Shown here: positions 36,616-44,976 of the stretch, one piece after another
Layout of the letters: each line of letters starts with the position of its first letter
How positions within the stretch are numbered: position 1 is the stretch's first letter
Assembly: GCA_937889015.1 (NCBI GenBank)
Contig: CALARR010000223.1
Location: 1 to 64,000 of the forward strand
Length of the DNA stretch: 64,000 nt
Direction of reading: 5' to 3'
Source of the DNA: an uncultured Planctomycetales bacterium
GTDB taxonomy: Bacteria > Planctomycetota > Planctomycetia > Pirellulales > Thermoguttaceae
Made by a program: the position numbers and the translations under genes
Notes under the pieces: model-generated
The model's database searches: none
Seen by the model: the letters and a program-made list of their open reading frames with translations, nothing else
What the model was told of the DNA's origin: nothing

Positions 36616-37662
36616 ATGTCTGAACTCGACCAATACGATTACGATCTACCCCGCGATTTGGTCGCCCAAGAGCCTCTGCCCCATCGGGCTGACGCCCGCC
36701 TGCTGCTCGTAGATCGTGCGGCCGGCGAATTGGCGCACAGCCATGTCCGGGACTTGCCTGAACTGCTCCGCGCAGGTGATTGCCTGGTGCTGAACGATAC
36801 TCGCGTGGTTCCGGCTCGGCTCGAAGGCTTTCGAACCAACACTCGAGGGTACTGGCAGGGGCTGTTCCTGGAAGCAGACGCCGATCGTCATTGGCACCTG
36901 CTCGGCAAGACACGGGGCCATCTGGCCGTCGGCGAACGTGTGACGCTGCTCAACGTCCACAGCGACGAGGACGTGCAACTGGAGATGCTGGCTCAGCAGT
37001 CCGACGGCTCGTGGGTGGCTCGACCGCTGTCCGACCAGGAGACGTTTGCGTTGCTGGATCGCGTGGGGCGAGTTCCTCTGCCCCCCTACATTCGCAAGGG
37101 CGAGATGCTGGAATCGGACCGTCAGAACTATCAGACGGTCTTCGCTCGGAACCCCGGGGCCGTGGCTGCCCCCACGGCCGGGCTGCATTTCACAGGACGG
37201 TTGCTGGAGCAACTCCAGGCCCGGGGGGTGCATCTGTGCATGCTGACCCTGCACGTCGGCGCCGGTACGTTTCGGCCCGTCACTACCGAACGACTCCAAG
37301 ACCATCCCATGCACGAGGAATGGGGGCAATTGACGTCGCAGGCCGTGGCCCAGATCCAGGCATGCCGGGCGGCGGGCGGTCGAGTGGTGGCCGTGGGCAC
37401 GACGGCTGTTCGGCTCCTGGAATCGGCCGCGGCTGGCGGCCAGTTGCAACCCTTCAGCGGCCAGACCAACCTCTTCATCCGGCCACCGTATGAGTTTCGT
37501 GCGATTGATGCCATGCTGACCAACTTCCACCTGCCCAAGACCACACTCCTGGTCCTGGTGCGCACCTTCGGGGGCGATGGGTTGATCCGTCGTGCCTATG
37601 AGGAGGCGATCCGTGAGCGTTACCGCTTTTACAGTTACGGCGACGCGATGCTGATCGTGTAG
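36616..37662 (+). CDS. queA: S-adenosylmethionine:tRNA ribosyltransferase-isomerase QueA
   Basis: Adds the epoxycyclopentane-containing ribosyl group of SAM to preQ1 in tRNA, forming epoxyqueuosine. The 348-residue product has the expected length and signatures: YDYDLPRDLVAQEP at the start, DCLVLNDTRVVPARL, GRVPLPPYIRKG, APTAGLHFTG, HVGAGTFRPV and LTNFHLPKTTLLVLV. It is divergent from the GT4 gene across a 124-base gap and starts the plus-strand run of queA, Nudix, cysteine desulfurase and HesB. Other queuosine genes are not in the window. Confidence 0.97.
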   Translation: MSELDQYDYDLPRDLVAQEPLPHRADARLLLVDRAAGELAHSHVRDLPELLRAGDCLVLNDTRVVPARLEGFRTNTRGYWQGLFLEADADRHWHLLGKTRGHLAVGERVTLLNVHSDEDVQLEMLAQQSDGSWVARPLSDQETFALLDRVGRVPLPPYIRKGEMLESDRQNYQTVFARNPGAVAAPTAGLHFTGRLLEQLQARGVHLCMLTLHVGAGTFRPVTTERLQDHPMHEEWGQLTSQAVAQIQACRAAGGRVVAVGTTAVRLLESAAAGGQLQPFSGQTNLFIRPPYEFRAIDAMLTNFHLPKTTLLVLVRTFGGDGLIRRAYEEAIRERYRFYSYGDAMLIV

Positions 37663-37813
37663 GCGGCGTTGTGCCTGGCCTTTTTTGCCCCTCGCCAGTC
37701 GTCCTCCGGCCCGATAGACTTACCTCATCGGTCCGTGTGTCCCGTTCTCACTTCGTAACGCGTTCCAGATCCTGCAATTCCCAGAACCTATCCCAGAACT
37801 GCCCCAGCCCAGC

Positions 37814-38446
37814 ATGTCCGAAGTTCACACCGAGCGCGTTCTGGTCGTACCCACCGCCCTGTTTCACCGCTTGGGGCATTTCCAGGGTTTCAGCGGCGAC
37901 GTCCAGCGATACGTGGATGAATTGCTGCGGCCGGAGAATACCAGCTATCGGCCGCGCAAGGAGGTCGAGCAGGATCCGAGCTACAAGCAACTGATTCCCT
38001 ACATGATTCTCCGCCACTGTGACGGTGACGGCCGTCAGCAGGTCTTTCAGTACACACGCGGAACCGGTCAGGGCGAGGGGCGTTTGCACCGCAAACACAG
38101 CGTCGGCATCGGCGGACACATTTCTTCGATCGACGTCGGCCAGGAAGCCTCGTCCAATGCCTTCCAAGAGGGGATGCGCCGCGAACTGGAGGAAGAAGTC
38201 ATCGTCGACTCGCCTTTCAGCACTCGCTGCGTGGGCATGATCAACGATGACGCCACCGAAGTAGGACGTGTTCACTTGGGAGTAGTCCATATGCTAGACC
38301 TGCAGCAACCCCGAGTCCGGCCACGCGAGCCGGACATCCTGCAGTGCGCATTTCGACCGGTGGAGGAAATCCTGGCCGATCTGGCCGGTTTCGAAACCTG
38401 GTCCCAGATCTGTCTTCAGGCGCTGTTTCAACGCCCTCCATCGTGA
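37814..38446 (+). CDS. Nudix-family hydrolase-like protein
   Basis: Protein of 210 residues with a Nudix-like core. The Nudix box is readable as GGHISSID followed by QEGMRRELEEEV, matching the glycine and REx2EE positions, though the spacing before the glutamates is looser than usual. The preceding strands (SVGIGGH) and following VGRVHLGVVH fit a Nudix fold. Substrate unknown. Its stop TGA (38444-38446) overlaps the GTG start of the cysteine desulfurase, so the two are translationally coupled. The upstream region (37783-37800) carries one arm of the dispersed element. Confidence 0.8.
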   Translation: MSEVHTERVLVVPTALFHRLGHFQGFSGDVQRYVDELLRPENTSYRPRKEVEQDPSYKQLIPYMILRHCDGDGRQQVFQYTRGTGQGEGRLHRKHSVGIGGHISSIDVGQEASSNAFQEGMRRELEEEVIVDSPFSTRCVGMINDDATEVGRVHLGVVHMLDLQQPRVRPREPDILQCAFRPVEEILADLAGFETWSQICLQALFQRPPS

Positions 38447-39654
38447 TTCAGACCCCTGTCTATCTCGATAACCACGCCACAACGCGCGTCGATCCGCGCG
38501 TCGTGGAGGTCATGCTCCCCTTCTTCACCCAGCAGTACGGGAACGCCGGCAGCACGACACACGCCTTGGGATGGGAAGCCAAGCGCGCTGTGGACGAAGC
38601 CCGCGAGTGCATCGCCGCTGCAATTGGTGCCCAGGCCCGGGAGATTGTATTCACCAGCGGGGCCACCGAGAGCAACAATCTGGCCCTGCAAGGTGTGGCT
38701 CAACGCCTCGCGGGCAAAAGGCGGCACATCGTCAGCGTCGTCACCGAGCACCCGTCCGTGCTCGACCCGCTCAAACGCTTGGTGCAGAGCGGATTCGAAG
38801 TGACATTGTTGCCGGTCGTGTCTGCTCCTAGTCCGGAGGCGGGGTGCATTGCGCCCGGCCAAGTCGAGGCTGCCCTGCGCGACGACACGCTCTTGGTCTC
38901 GATTATGTTGGCCAACAACGAAGTCGGTGTCATCGCTCCTTTGACGCAGATCGGCCTGCTTTGCCGGCAGCGCGGAGTGTTGTTGCATACCGATGCTACG
39001 CAGGCCGTAGGCAAGATCCCCGTCGATGTCCAGCAACTGCCGGTGGATCTGTTAAGCTTCTCGGCCCACAAGCTGTACGGGCCCAAAGGTGTGGGCGCCT
39101 TGTACGTTCGCCGCCGCACACCCCATATTCGACTGCAGCCGCTGCTGGAGGGCGGAGGTCAAGAAGGCGGCCTGCGCAGCGGTACTTTGAACGTGGCTGG
39201 AATCGCGGGATTCGCCCGGGCCCTGCAACTCTGCCGGGAGGAAATGCCACACGAGTCGGCTCGTCTGCGGCAGTTGCGCGATCGGCTCTACACGGGACTT
39301 CAGCAGCGACTGGCGCAAGTAACGCTCAACGGTCCCACCTTGGACCGGCCGGAACTGCGACTGCCGGGCAATCTGAACGTGAGTTTCGCCCAGGTTGACA
39401 GCGAATCCTTGCTACTGAGTGTGGCTACGCTGGCCCTCAGTTCCGGCAGTGCCTGCAGTTCTGCCGATCCAGCTCCCAGTCATGTGCTACAGGCATTGGG
39501 GCTCAATCCGGAGGTCTGCCGGACAAGTGTCCGTTTCGGTTTGGGCCGCTTCACCACGACTGAGGAAATCGACTATGCCCTGGACGCCCTTGGCGAAGGC
39601 GTGCTGCGGCTCCGAGCCATGGGCGGCGGGGGTGTTGCTTCCCCCTTGGTGTAG
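38443..39654 (+). CDS. Cysteine desulfurase (NifS/IscS family)
   Basis: PLP enzyme that moves sulfur from cysteine to a persulfide for Fe-S clusters or tRNA thiolation. The 403-residue product starts at GTG 38443, overlapping the previous stop codon. It shows VYLDNHATTRVDP, GATESNNLAL, the PLP lysine in SFSAHKLYGPKGVGALYV, and the persulfide cysteine in SSGSACSSADPAPSHVLQALG. The ending RTSVRFGLGRFTTTEEID is standard. The upstream Nudix overlap suggests coupled production. The downstream HesB-like gene supports a role in Fe-S assembly. Confidence 0.96.
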   Translation: MIQTPVYLDNHATTRVDPRVVEVMLPFFTQQYGNAGSTTHALGWEAKRAVDEARECIAAAIGAQAREIVFTSGATESNNLALQGVAQRLAGKRRHIVSVVTEHPSVLDPLKRLVQSGFEVTLLPVVSAPSPEAGCIAPGQVEAALRDDTLLVSIMLANNEVGVIAPLTQIGLLCRQRGVLLHTDATQAVGKIPVDVQQLPVDLLSFSAHKLYGPKGVGALYVRRRTPHIRLQPLLEGGGQEGGLRSGTLNVAGIAGFARALQLCREEMPHESARLRQLRDRLYTGLQQRLAQVTLNGPTLDRPELRLPGNLNVSFAQVDSESLLLSVATLALSSGSACSSADPAPSHVLQALGLNPEVCRTSVRFGLGRFTTTEEIDYALDALGEGVLRLRAMGGGGVASPLV

Positions 39655-39781
39655 CGGATTGCCCCGCCTTGGCCGCCGGCAACGTGCGGAGTAGGATTAC
39701 AGCAAGTGAGTCTTTCCCCGGGCGCGAGGGCCGCGAATTTGCGAGGCCTGCCCAGCAATTATCACGGAGCACAAGGATCCC

Positions 39782-40114
39782 ATGGCCGTCACGTTGACCG
39801 AAACTGCCGCCGAAGAGATCAAGCGGATCATGACGTCGCAGGAGTTGGATGAGACAACCGTCTTGCGCATGGGCATTGCCGGCGGGGGATGCCACGGTCT
39901 GCAATACTCGCTCGGCTTCGACACGGAATATCAGCCGGCGTTGGACTCGCGCTACGATCATCACGGCGTATCCTTGGTCGCACGCAAGAAGGTCGCTCTG
40001 CATCTGGACGGCACCACGATCGACTTCCTCGACGGCCCCATGGGCCGCGGTTTCGCCATCGAGAACCCCAGCTATCCTAGCGGCGGCGGCTGCCCGGGCT
40101 GCGGCCATCATTGA
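39782..40114 (+). CDS. HesB/IscA/ErpA-like Fe-S carrier with atypical cysteine motif
   Basis: A-type Fe-S scaffold/carrier of 110 residues, transferring clusters to apoproteins. It has the family fold (VTLTETAAEEIKRI, LRMGIAGGGCHGLQY, IDFLDGPMGRGFAIENP). The three cluster cysteines are present, but the C-terminal pair reads GGGCPGC instead of the usual CGC, so the spacing is C-x2-C (residues 104 and 107) and the first site is CHG instead of CSG (residue 37). The product ends GHH. AAGGA lies four bases before the ATG at 39782. Its position after the desulfurase supports a Fe-S role. Confidence 0.9.
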   Translation: MAVTLTETAAEEIKRIMTSQELDETTVLRMGIAGGGCHGLQYSLGFDTEYQPALDSRYDHHGVSLVARKKVALHLDGTTIDFLDGPMGRGFAIENPSYPSGGGCPGCGHH

Positions 40115-40172
40115 GCTTGGCCGGTGGGATGGTCACGGTACGTCTGGAGCGGTGCCTCCACCCCATCGCCGT

Positions 40173-42092
40173 TCACCCACCCTCTTCCTCTGGGAAGAGC
40201 ATCGAATCGGCGAAGATCCGCTGGAAATCGGCGCAGCACGACAGGTCGACATGTTCGGTACGGCGTGCTAGCTCGTCGGCCAGACGTCGTGCCTGTTGCG
40301 ACAGGGCCACCAACTGTGCGCCAGCCAGCGACGTGTTGCCCTGGTAGCGGATCCGGTGTCGCGGCACCGCGCCGGGCAGCAGTCCGATCCGTTGCGCATT
40401 GTTGCGGCGGATGAAATTGCCAAACCCGCCGGCGATCAGCACGCTTTCCAGGTCTTGGGGCGTCAGGCCGGCTCGTTGGAGCAGGATTGTGATTCCGGCC
40501 CGAATCGCACCACTGGCCAACTGCAGCTCGCGCACGTCTCGCTGCGTCAGCAGAACGGCCCGCCCTGTGCTCGTCTCCTCCGCCATCGCCACGCAAAACG
40601 CCGGCCGGCCCTCATGCTCCACCAGGCGCTGGGCCAGATCATCGGGCACAGGCTGCGCAAGCTGATCGCGACCCAGCAAGCGGCCCTCGGGCGTGATGAC
40701 CCCGTGCCGCAGCAGTTCGGCGGCCAGGTCGATCAGTCCCGACCCGCAAATTCCCCGTGGCGCCACGTTGCCGATCACGTTGATTCGCAGATGGTCGTCG
40801 ATGACCACCTTCTCTATGGCGCCGGTGCTGCCGCGCATACCATGCGTGATCCGGGCACCTTCGAAGGCCGGGCCCGCAGCCGTCGAGGCGGCCGCAAGTC
40901 CTTTCGCTGCCAGCACAATTTCGCCGTTGGTGCCGATGTCAACCAGGAGGCTGGGCCCCGGTTGCTCGCCCAGAGCCGTCGCCAGAATGCCGGCCACTGT
41001 GTCGCCGCCCACGAATCCGCCGATCACGGGCATCACCACCGCGCGTCCTCGGCGATGGATTCTTAGACCCAACTCCTCTGCCGGCAGCCAGAGCACCCCG
41101 CCGCCTGCCGGCACAAAGGGCACTTCCCCCAGTGGTTTGGGGTCGATGCCGCAGACCAGTTGTTGCATGGTCGTGTTGCCAGAGAGGGTGATCTCATAGA
41201 TCTCATTCCGTCCCGCGCCAGTTCGCTGCCCAAGCTGGCCAACCATTTCGTCAATGGCCGCGACCACGCTCTGCCGCAGTTGCTCCAACCCCTCGGCCTG
41301 CCGGCAATGCAGAATCCGCGACAACACGTCGTCGCCGATGCGGGTTTGAGGATTCAATTGGGCCACCACGTCCAGCGGTTCCCCCGACCGTAGGTCCAAC
41401 AACGAGGCAACCAGCGTGGTGGTCCCCACATCGACGGCCACGGCGTAGGCACGCTGTGCGGTGTTGCCTGGTTCGAAGTCGATCAGTGTCCCGTCGAGTT
41501 GTACGGCTGTGCCACAGAAGCCTTGTTGCCGCAGTCGGCTGGGCAATTCCTGCAGCAGCGTCAGAGGAACTTCCAGGGATCCCAGCACGCGCTGCAAACG
41601 CATCAGGTCCGGGGCATCGTCATTACGGCGCGGAGGATCAAGTTGGACATAACGCTTGAGTACTGCCGGATCGACTGCTTCCAATCCAACACTTTCAGCA
41701 TGCGCCAGAATCTTGTGATACGTCGCCAGGAGAGTTGTCTCGGGCACCTCGACTCGGGTCGGACCGGTGGCCCGGGACTGGCAGGCCAAACGGTAACCGT
41801 CCGCCAGTTCGGTTGGAGAAAAGGCCCGCAACTCTGTGGCGGTCGGTTCGGCCGCCCCTTCACGTATGCGCACGCGACACTTGCCGCACACGCCTTCGCC
41901 GCCGCACGGCAGATCCAAGGGAACGCCGCTGATCGCCGCCGCCTCGATTAGCCGAGTCCCTGGGAGAACGTAGGCCGTCGGTTTGTCCGCCGCGGTTTGG
42001 GCCGGTGCCGCCAGGGGCCGATCGGTGGTCGTCTTCTCTAGCCGTGAGTCGGCCAAAGACTGGAATCGGACCGGTACCTCAACATCACGCAT
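40173..42092 (-). CDS. ASKHA-domain protein with N-terminal 2Fe-2S ferredoxin domain (DUF4445, RamA/AcsV-like)
   Basis: Predicted ATP-dependent redox activator of 639 residues. The N-terminus has a plant-type ferredoxin site, PCGGEGVCGKCRVRIREG. The C-terminal part is the ASKHA ATPase-like domain with VAVDVGTTTLVASLLDL, ITLSGNTTMQQLVCGID, LVDIGTNGEIVLA and GICGSGLIDLAAELL. Proteins with this plan reactivate corrinoid proteins in methyltransferase systems by reduction. No corrinoid protein or methyltransferase is nearby, so the partner is not visible here. AAGGAAG lies nine bases before the ATG. The LysR gene lies upstream on the same strand, separated by a terminator-like hairpin. Confidence 0.88.
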   Translation of the reverse strand: MRDVEVPVRFQSLADSRLEKTTTDRPLAAPAQTAADKPTAYVLPGTRLIEAAAISGVPLDLPCGGEGVCGKCRVRIREGAAEPTATELRAFSPTELADGYRLACQSRATGPTRVEVPETTLLATYHKILAHAESVGLEAVDPAVLKRYVQLDPPRRNDDAPDLMRLQRVLGSLEVPLTLLQELPSRLRQQGFCGTAVQLDGTLIDFEPGNTAQRAYAVAVDVGTTTLVASLLDLRSGEPLDVVAQLNPQTRIGDDVLSRILHCRQAEGLEQLRQSVVAAIDEMVGQLGQRTGAGRNEIYEITLSGNTTMQQLVCGIDPKPLGEVPFVPAGGGVLWLPAEELGLRIHRRGRAVVMPVIGGFVGGDTVAGILATALGEQPGPSLLVDIGTNGEIVLAAKGLAAASTAAGPAFEGARITHGMRGSTGAIEKVVIDDHLRINVIGNVAPRGICGSGLIDLAAELLRHGVITPEGRLLGRDQLAQPVPDDLAQRLVEHEGRPAFCVAMAEETSTGRAVLLTQRDVRELQLASGAIRAGITILLQRAGLTPQDLESVLIAGGFGNFIRRNNAQRIGLLPGAVPRHRIRYQGNTSLAGAQLVALSQQARRLADELARRTEHVDLSCCADFQRIFADSMLFPEEEGG

Positions 42093-42181
42093 GACGGGCG
42101 TCTTCCTTCCCTTGGCTGGCCGGCCACCAGCTTTGCCTTAAACCGCCAAGGCCAACTGTTCAGTGACCGGGACCAGCCGAT

Positions 42182-42205
42182 CTGGAAAAAGGTTTTTCGG
42201 TCCAG
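42182..42205 (-). terminator. Probable terminator after the LysR gene
   Basis: Read on the minus strand, CTGG and AAAAA pair with TTTTT and CCAG around a two-base loop, with ACCG bulged out. It lies 26 bases beyond the LysR stop codon at 42231 and 90 bases before the ASKHA gene start. A tight AT hairpin here is conspicuous in GC-rich DNA. Confidence 0.4.
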
Positions 42206-42230
42206 CTTCAAGATCCGCGCGGGGCTTGGC

Positions 42231-43148
42231 TTAATGCGCCACGCGGTCCTTTTCCTTTTCGGGCTGTTCCGCGGCCTCCTGCAAAAGCTCGATGAGCTTG
42301 CCGGCCGTGGGTGTGAAGAGTTTTCGCGAACGGTGAATGATGCCGATCGGACGGCGCAGTTCCGGGGCGATCAACCGCACTACGGCCAGGGTACCGCTAT
42401 GAGCTTCGCGGCGCACCGTGGGCTCGGGCAGGATACTAACCCCGGCCCCAATCTCCACCGCCTGCTTGATGGTCTCGATGTTGTCAAACTCCATCACATT
42501 GTGAATTGACACCGATCGCTGCCGCAGAAAGCGGTCAATCTCCTTGCGGATGCTCAGGTCGCGATCAAAGCTGATGAAGTCTTCGCCTTCCAAGTGTTCG
42601 GCCGTCACTGCGTCGCGCTTGGTCAGCGGATGCTCTGGATGGCAAACGACCACCATCCGCTCCGATCGCAGGGGAATGACACTGATCTCCGGGGATGCCG
42701 TCGGATAGGAGATGATTCCCAGATCGACACCGGAGTTGAGCACCGCTTCGTACACTCGATTAGGGTGCAGATACTCGAGGCGTACGCGGGCCTTGGGATA
42801 TCGCCGCATGAATTCCTGCATGCACAGTCCCATGTCGTGCAGACCGACCGAATAGATGGCGGCCACGCGCACCACTCCCGTGATTTCCATACGCAACGAG
42901 CGAACCCGAGCCTCCACCGAGTCGTATAGCTCCAGCACCTCCCGAAAGCCTTCGTAGCAGGCCTGGCCCTCAGGCGTCAGGACAAACGGTCGCTTGCTGC
43001 GATCGACCAGTTGGATGCCAAAATGCCGTTCCATGCGATGCACGGACTGCGTGGCGGCGGACTGACTCACCTCATTGGCGGCCGCCCCGCGTGAGAAGCT
43101 CTGGTGCTGCACGACATCACAGAAGATTCGCAGAGTCTCGATGTTCAT
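42231..43148 (-). CDS. LysR-family transcriptional regulator
   Basis: DNA-binding regulator of 305 residues. The N-terminal winged helix reads MNIETLRIFCDVVQHQSFSRGAAANEVSQSAATQSVHRMERHFGIQLVDR, close to the family consensus. The rest is the substrate-binding-like effector domain (LRMEITGVVRVAAIYSVGLHDM, VDLGIISYP, LHTIKQAVEIGAGVSILPE). The effector is unknown. There is no Shine-Dalgarno site before the ATG. A perfect LysR-type palindrome lies 15-29 bases upstream of it, and the regulator probably controls its own gene. Confidence 0.93.
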   Translation of the reverse strand: MNIETLRIFCDVVQHQSFSRGAAANEVSQSAATQSVHRMERHFGIQLVDRSKRPFVLTPEGQACYEGFREVLELYDSVEARVRSLRMEITGVVRVAAIYSVGLHDMGLCMQEFMRRYPKARVRLEYLHPNRVYEAVLNSGVDLGIISYPTASPEISVIPLRSERMVVVCHPEHPLTKRDAVTAEHLEGEDFISFDRDLSIRKEIDRFLRQRSVSIHNVMEFDNIETIKQAVEIGAGVSILPEPTVRREAHSGTLAVVRLIAPELRRPIGIIHRSRKLFTPTAGKLIELLQEAAEQPEKEKDRVAH

Positions 43149-43162
43149 AAGGGAACATTATC

Positions 43163-43177
43163 ATAAGCACTGCTTAT
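43163..43177 (-). promoter_or_regulatory. LysR-type operator palindrome
   Basis: ATAAGCACTGCTTAT is a perfect 7-1-7 inverted repeat and contains the T-N11-A core that defines LysR boxes. On the minus strand it lies between TTGAGA (-35-like) and GATAAT (-10-like), whose 15-base gap it fills. It sits 15 bases before the LysR start codon. Autoregulation by occupation of the promoter spacer is the simplest reading and is inference. Confidence 0.6.
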
Positions 43178-43356
43178 TCTCAAGTCGCCGTCCTCGTTTT
43201 TGTAGTAATTCGACGACGCCTCAGGACTTGTGTACCGCAAATAGATGCAGGAGTAGCTTTTGAAAGTGGTGCCCTAATGGTTGTTGCTTAAGGGGATGGA
43301 TGCGATGGGGCGGTCGGGCCCAACAGCCAGAGTCTGTTCGGGTGGCGAGCCGCCCC

Positions 43357-43641
43357 TCAGAGATCCCCGTCCAGACCGAAGTTGTTCGCGAACAGGTCAG
43401 CCAGGGCGTTCAAGGCCTTGTCGGCATCGGGCCCCTCGGCAGACAACTGCAGACGCGTACCGGAAGGGGCGCCCAGCGAGAGCAAATCCATCATGTTCCG
43501 CGCATCTGCGATCTTCCGACCGTGGTGAATCTGCAGGCGGGATTGGAACTGGCCGGCCAACTTCACGATCGCCAGGCAGGGTCTGGCGTGAAGACCGGGC
43601 GCGTGGCTCAGAAGCACCTCACGGATCATCGGCTTGTCCAT
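43357..43641 (-). CDS. HPr-family phosphocarrier protein
   Basis: PTS-type phosphocarrier of 94 residues. The active histidine site is present as GLHARPCLAIVKLA. The usual regulatory Ser46 position (KSIMGLMSL in model HPr) reads ARNMMDLLSLGA, with Asn in place of Ser, so HPr kinase control is unlikely. GGGAG lies upstream of the ATG at 43641. No enzyme I or II genes are in the window. In many planctomycetes HPr has a regulatory rather than transport role, which is background, not shown here. Confidence 0.88.
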   Translation of the reverse strand: MDKPMIREVLLSHAPGLHARPCLAIVKLAGQFQSRLQIHHGRKIADARNMMDLLSLGAPSGTRLQLSAEGPDADKALNALADLFANNFGLDGDL

Positions 43642-43717
43642 TATCTGCTCCCGGCGTGCACACTGTTCAGTTCAGGCGGCACGGAGTTCCGTCGTTCTGT
43701 GGTGATGCAGACTCGGG

Positions 43718-44632
43718 TCACCATTTCTTCCACCGCCAAACCAGACGCACTAAAGCCACCGACAGCAGAGCCAGGCAGAGGATTACCCAAAACATCGCCG
43801 GATGATCCTTGCCCGGAAAATTGACATTCATCGAGAAAATACTCACCACCAGCGTAGGGAGCATGATGGCGATGGTGATGATTGTCAGGGTCTTCATCAG
43901 CCAGTTCAGGTTATTGCTGACGATCGAGACCCTGGCGTCCATCATGCTTGCCAGAATGTTGGAGTAGATCGAGGCCTGCTCGTAGCACTGGCTGTTCTCG
44001 ATCAGCAGGTCATCGATCAACTCGAGATTCTCGGGTGTTAGCCCGATCTTGGCTGCGCTGTTTTTCAGCCGCTCAATGAGTCGGCTGTTGGAACTGATCG
44101 CGTTGAGGTAGTAGACCAGGCTCTTTTCGAGGCTGAACAAGTTCAGGAGGTACTTGTTCTGCATCGACGTGTTGATCTGGTCCTCCAGCGACTCGGAGAC
44201 TGCGTTGATGACTTTGAGGTGGCCTTCGAAGTGATAGATCGAGCTGTACACGATCTTCAGGAACAGGTCCAGGAGCGAGCTGACCCGGGTGTATTGCTTG
44301 CCCTCAAACAGCGATACGTCCTCCGACAGAACCAGCACCAGTTTGTCGGAAAACAAGAACATGCCCATTGAGGAGACTCGGAACACGAACTCGTCTTCAC
44401 TGGAGTAATTCTTGGGTCGCTTGAGAATGGCCGCCAAGTGCTCCGGTTCGAATTCCAATCGGGCCTGTTCGTCCGGGTCCAAGGCCGACGCCAGCGTGTG
44501 CTCGTCGAGCTTGAGTGTGTCGCACAAATAGCGGCGTTCGCCCTCGTCAGGGTTTATGTAAAGCAATATATTGGGGGGGGCGCTGCCGTTGTGCGCGACC
44601 TTCCCTTGTGCCAGTTCCAACTGCCTGAGCAT
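43718..44632 (-). CDS. CorA-like magnesium/divalent cation channel
   Basis: Predicted inner-membrane CorA-family protein of 304 residues. The long cytoplasmic alpha/beta and helical stalk is followed by two C-terminal helices, TIITIAIMLPTLVVSIF and FWVILCLALLSVALVRLVW. The signature after helix 1 reads SMNVNFP, so the normally invariant Gly of GMN is Ser, while Met-Asn remain. The acidic loop between helices (GKDHP) is short. The substitution suggests altered gating or a CorA-like transporter for another divalent cation. The gene stands alone. Confidence 0.85.
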   Translation of the reverse strand: MLRQLELAQGKVAHNGSAPPNILLYINPDEGERRYLCDTLKLDEHTLASALDPDEQARLEFEPEHLAAILKRPKNYSSEDEFVFRVSSMGMFLFSDKLVLVLSEDVSLFEGKQYTRVSSLLDLFLKIVYSSIYHFEGHLKVINAVSESLEDQINTSMQNKYLLNLFSLEKSLVYYLNAISSNSRLIERLKNSAAKIGLTPENLELIDDLLIENSQCYEQASIYSNILASMMDARVSIVSNNLNWLMKTLTIITIAIMLPTLVVSIFSMNVNFPGKDHPAMFWVILCLALLSVALVRLVWRWKKW

Positions 44633-44976
44633 TGCTTCGTGCCTGCATTTTCAGCTTGGGGCGTGGCTCCGGGGCAATCCCGGAGAATTGGTCCGGATTG
44701 GAGTGTCAAGAAACTATCCAAATATAGAACCGGCCAGACGCCGCGCCGAGGCCCTTTGTCACCCGTTTGCAGGGCGGGGGGGCCTGGCACTGCCCGGGGG
44801 GCGATTCAGATAGGCTCTGTCCATACGGCACCCATTCGCGTGGCGGAATGAGCCCGCGTCTGCATGGCCATGAGGTGATTGCTCAGGAGAGAACCTTGGG
44901 ACAGTGGAGCGGCCTCGGGACAGTTGGAACCATGTCGCCAGTCACGGGTTGGGCAGACGCCACGCTCGGACGCGAT
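44633..44976. other. Intergenic region with hairpin upstream of the CorA-like gene
   Basis: This 344-base stretch holds no supported gene. CTCCGGG (44668-44674) pairs perfectly with CCCGGAG (44680-44686) around a 5-base loop, 36 bases before the corA-like start. It could be a leader structure, but nothing shows that it is a magnesium riboswitch. Confidence 0.4.

Noticed and set aside
37783..37800. Single arm of the dispersed element before the Nudix gene
   Set aside because: Only one 18-base arm is present and the matching second arm at the expected distance is not convincing, so it was not called as a third full copy.
44633..44976. Magnesium riboswitch upstream of the CorA-like gene
   Set aside because: Only one short hairpin is visible; the multi-helix M-box pattern could not be traced.
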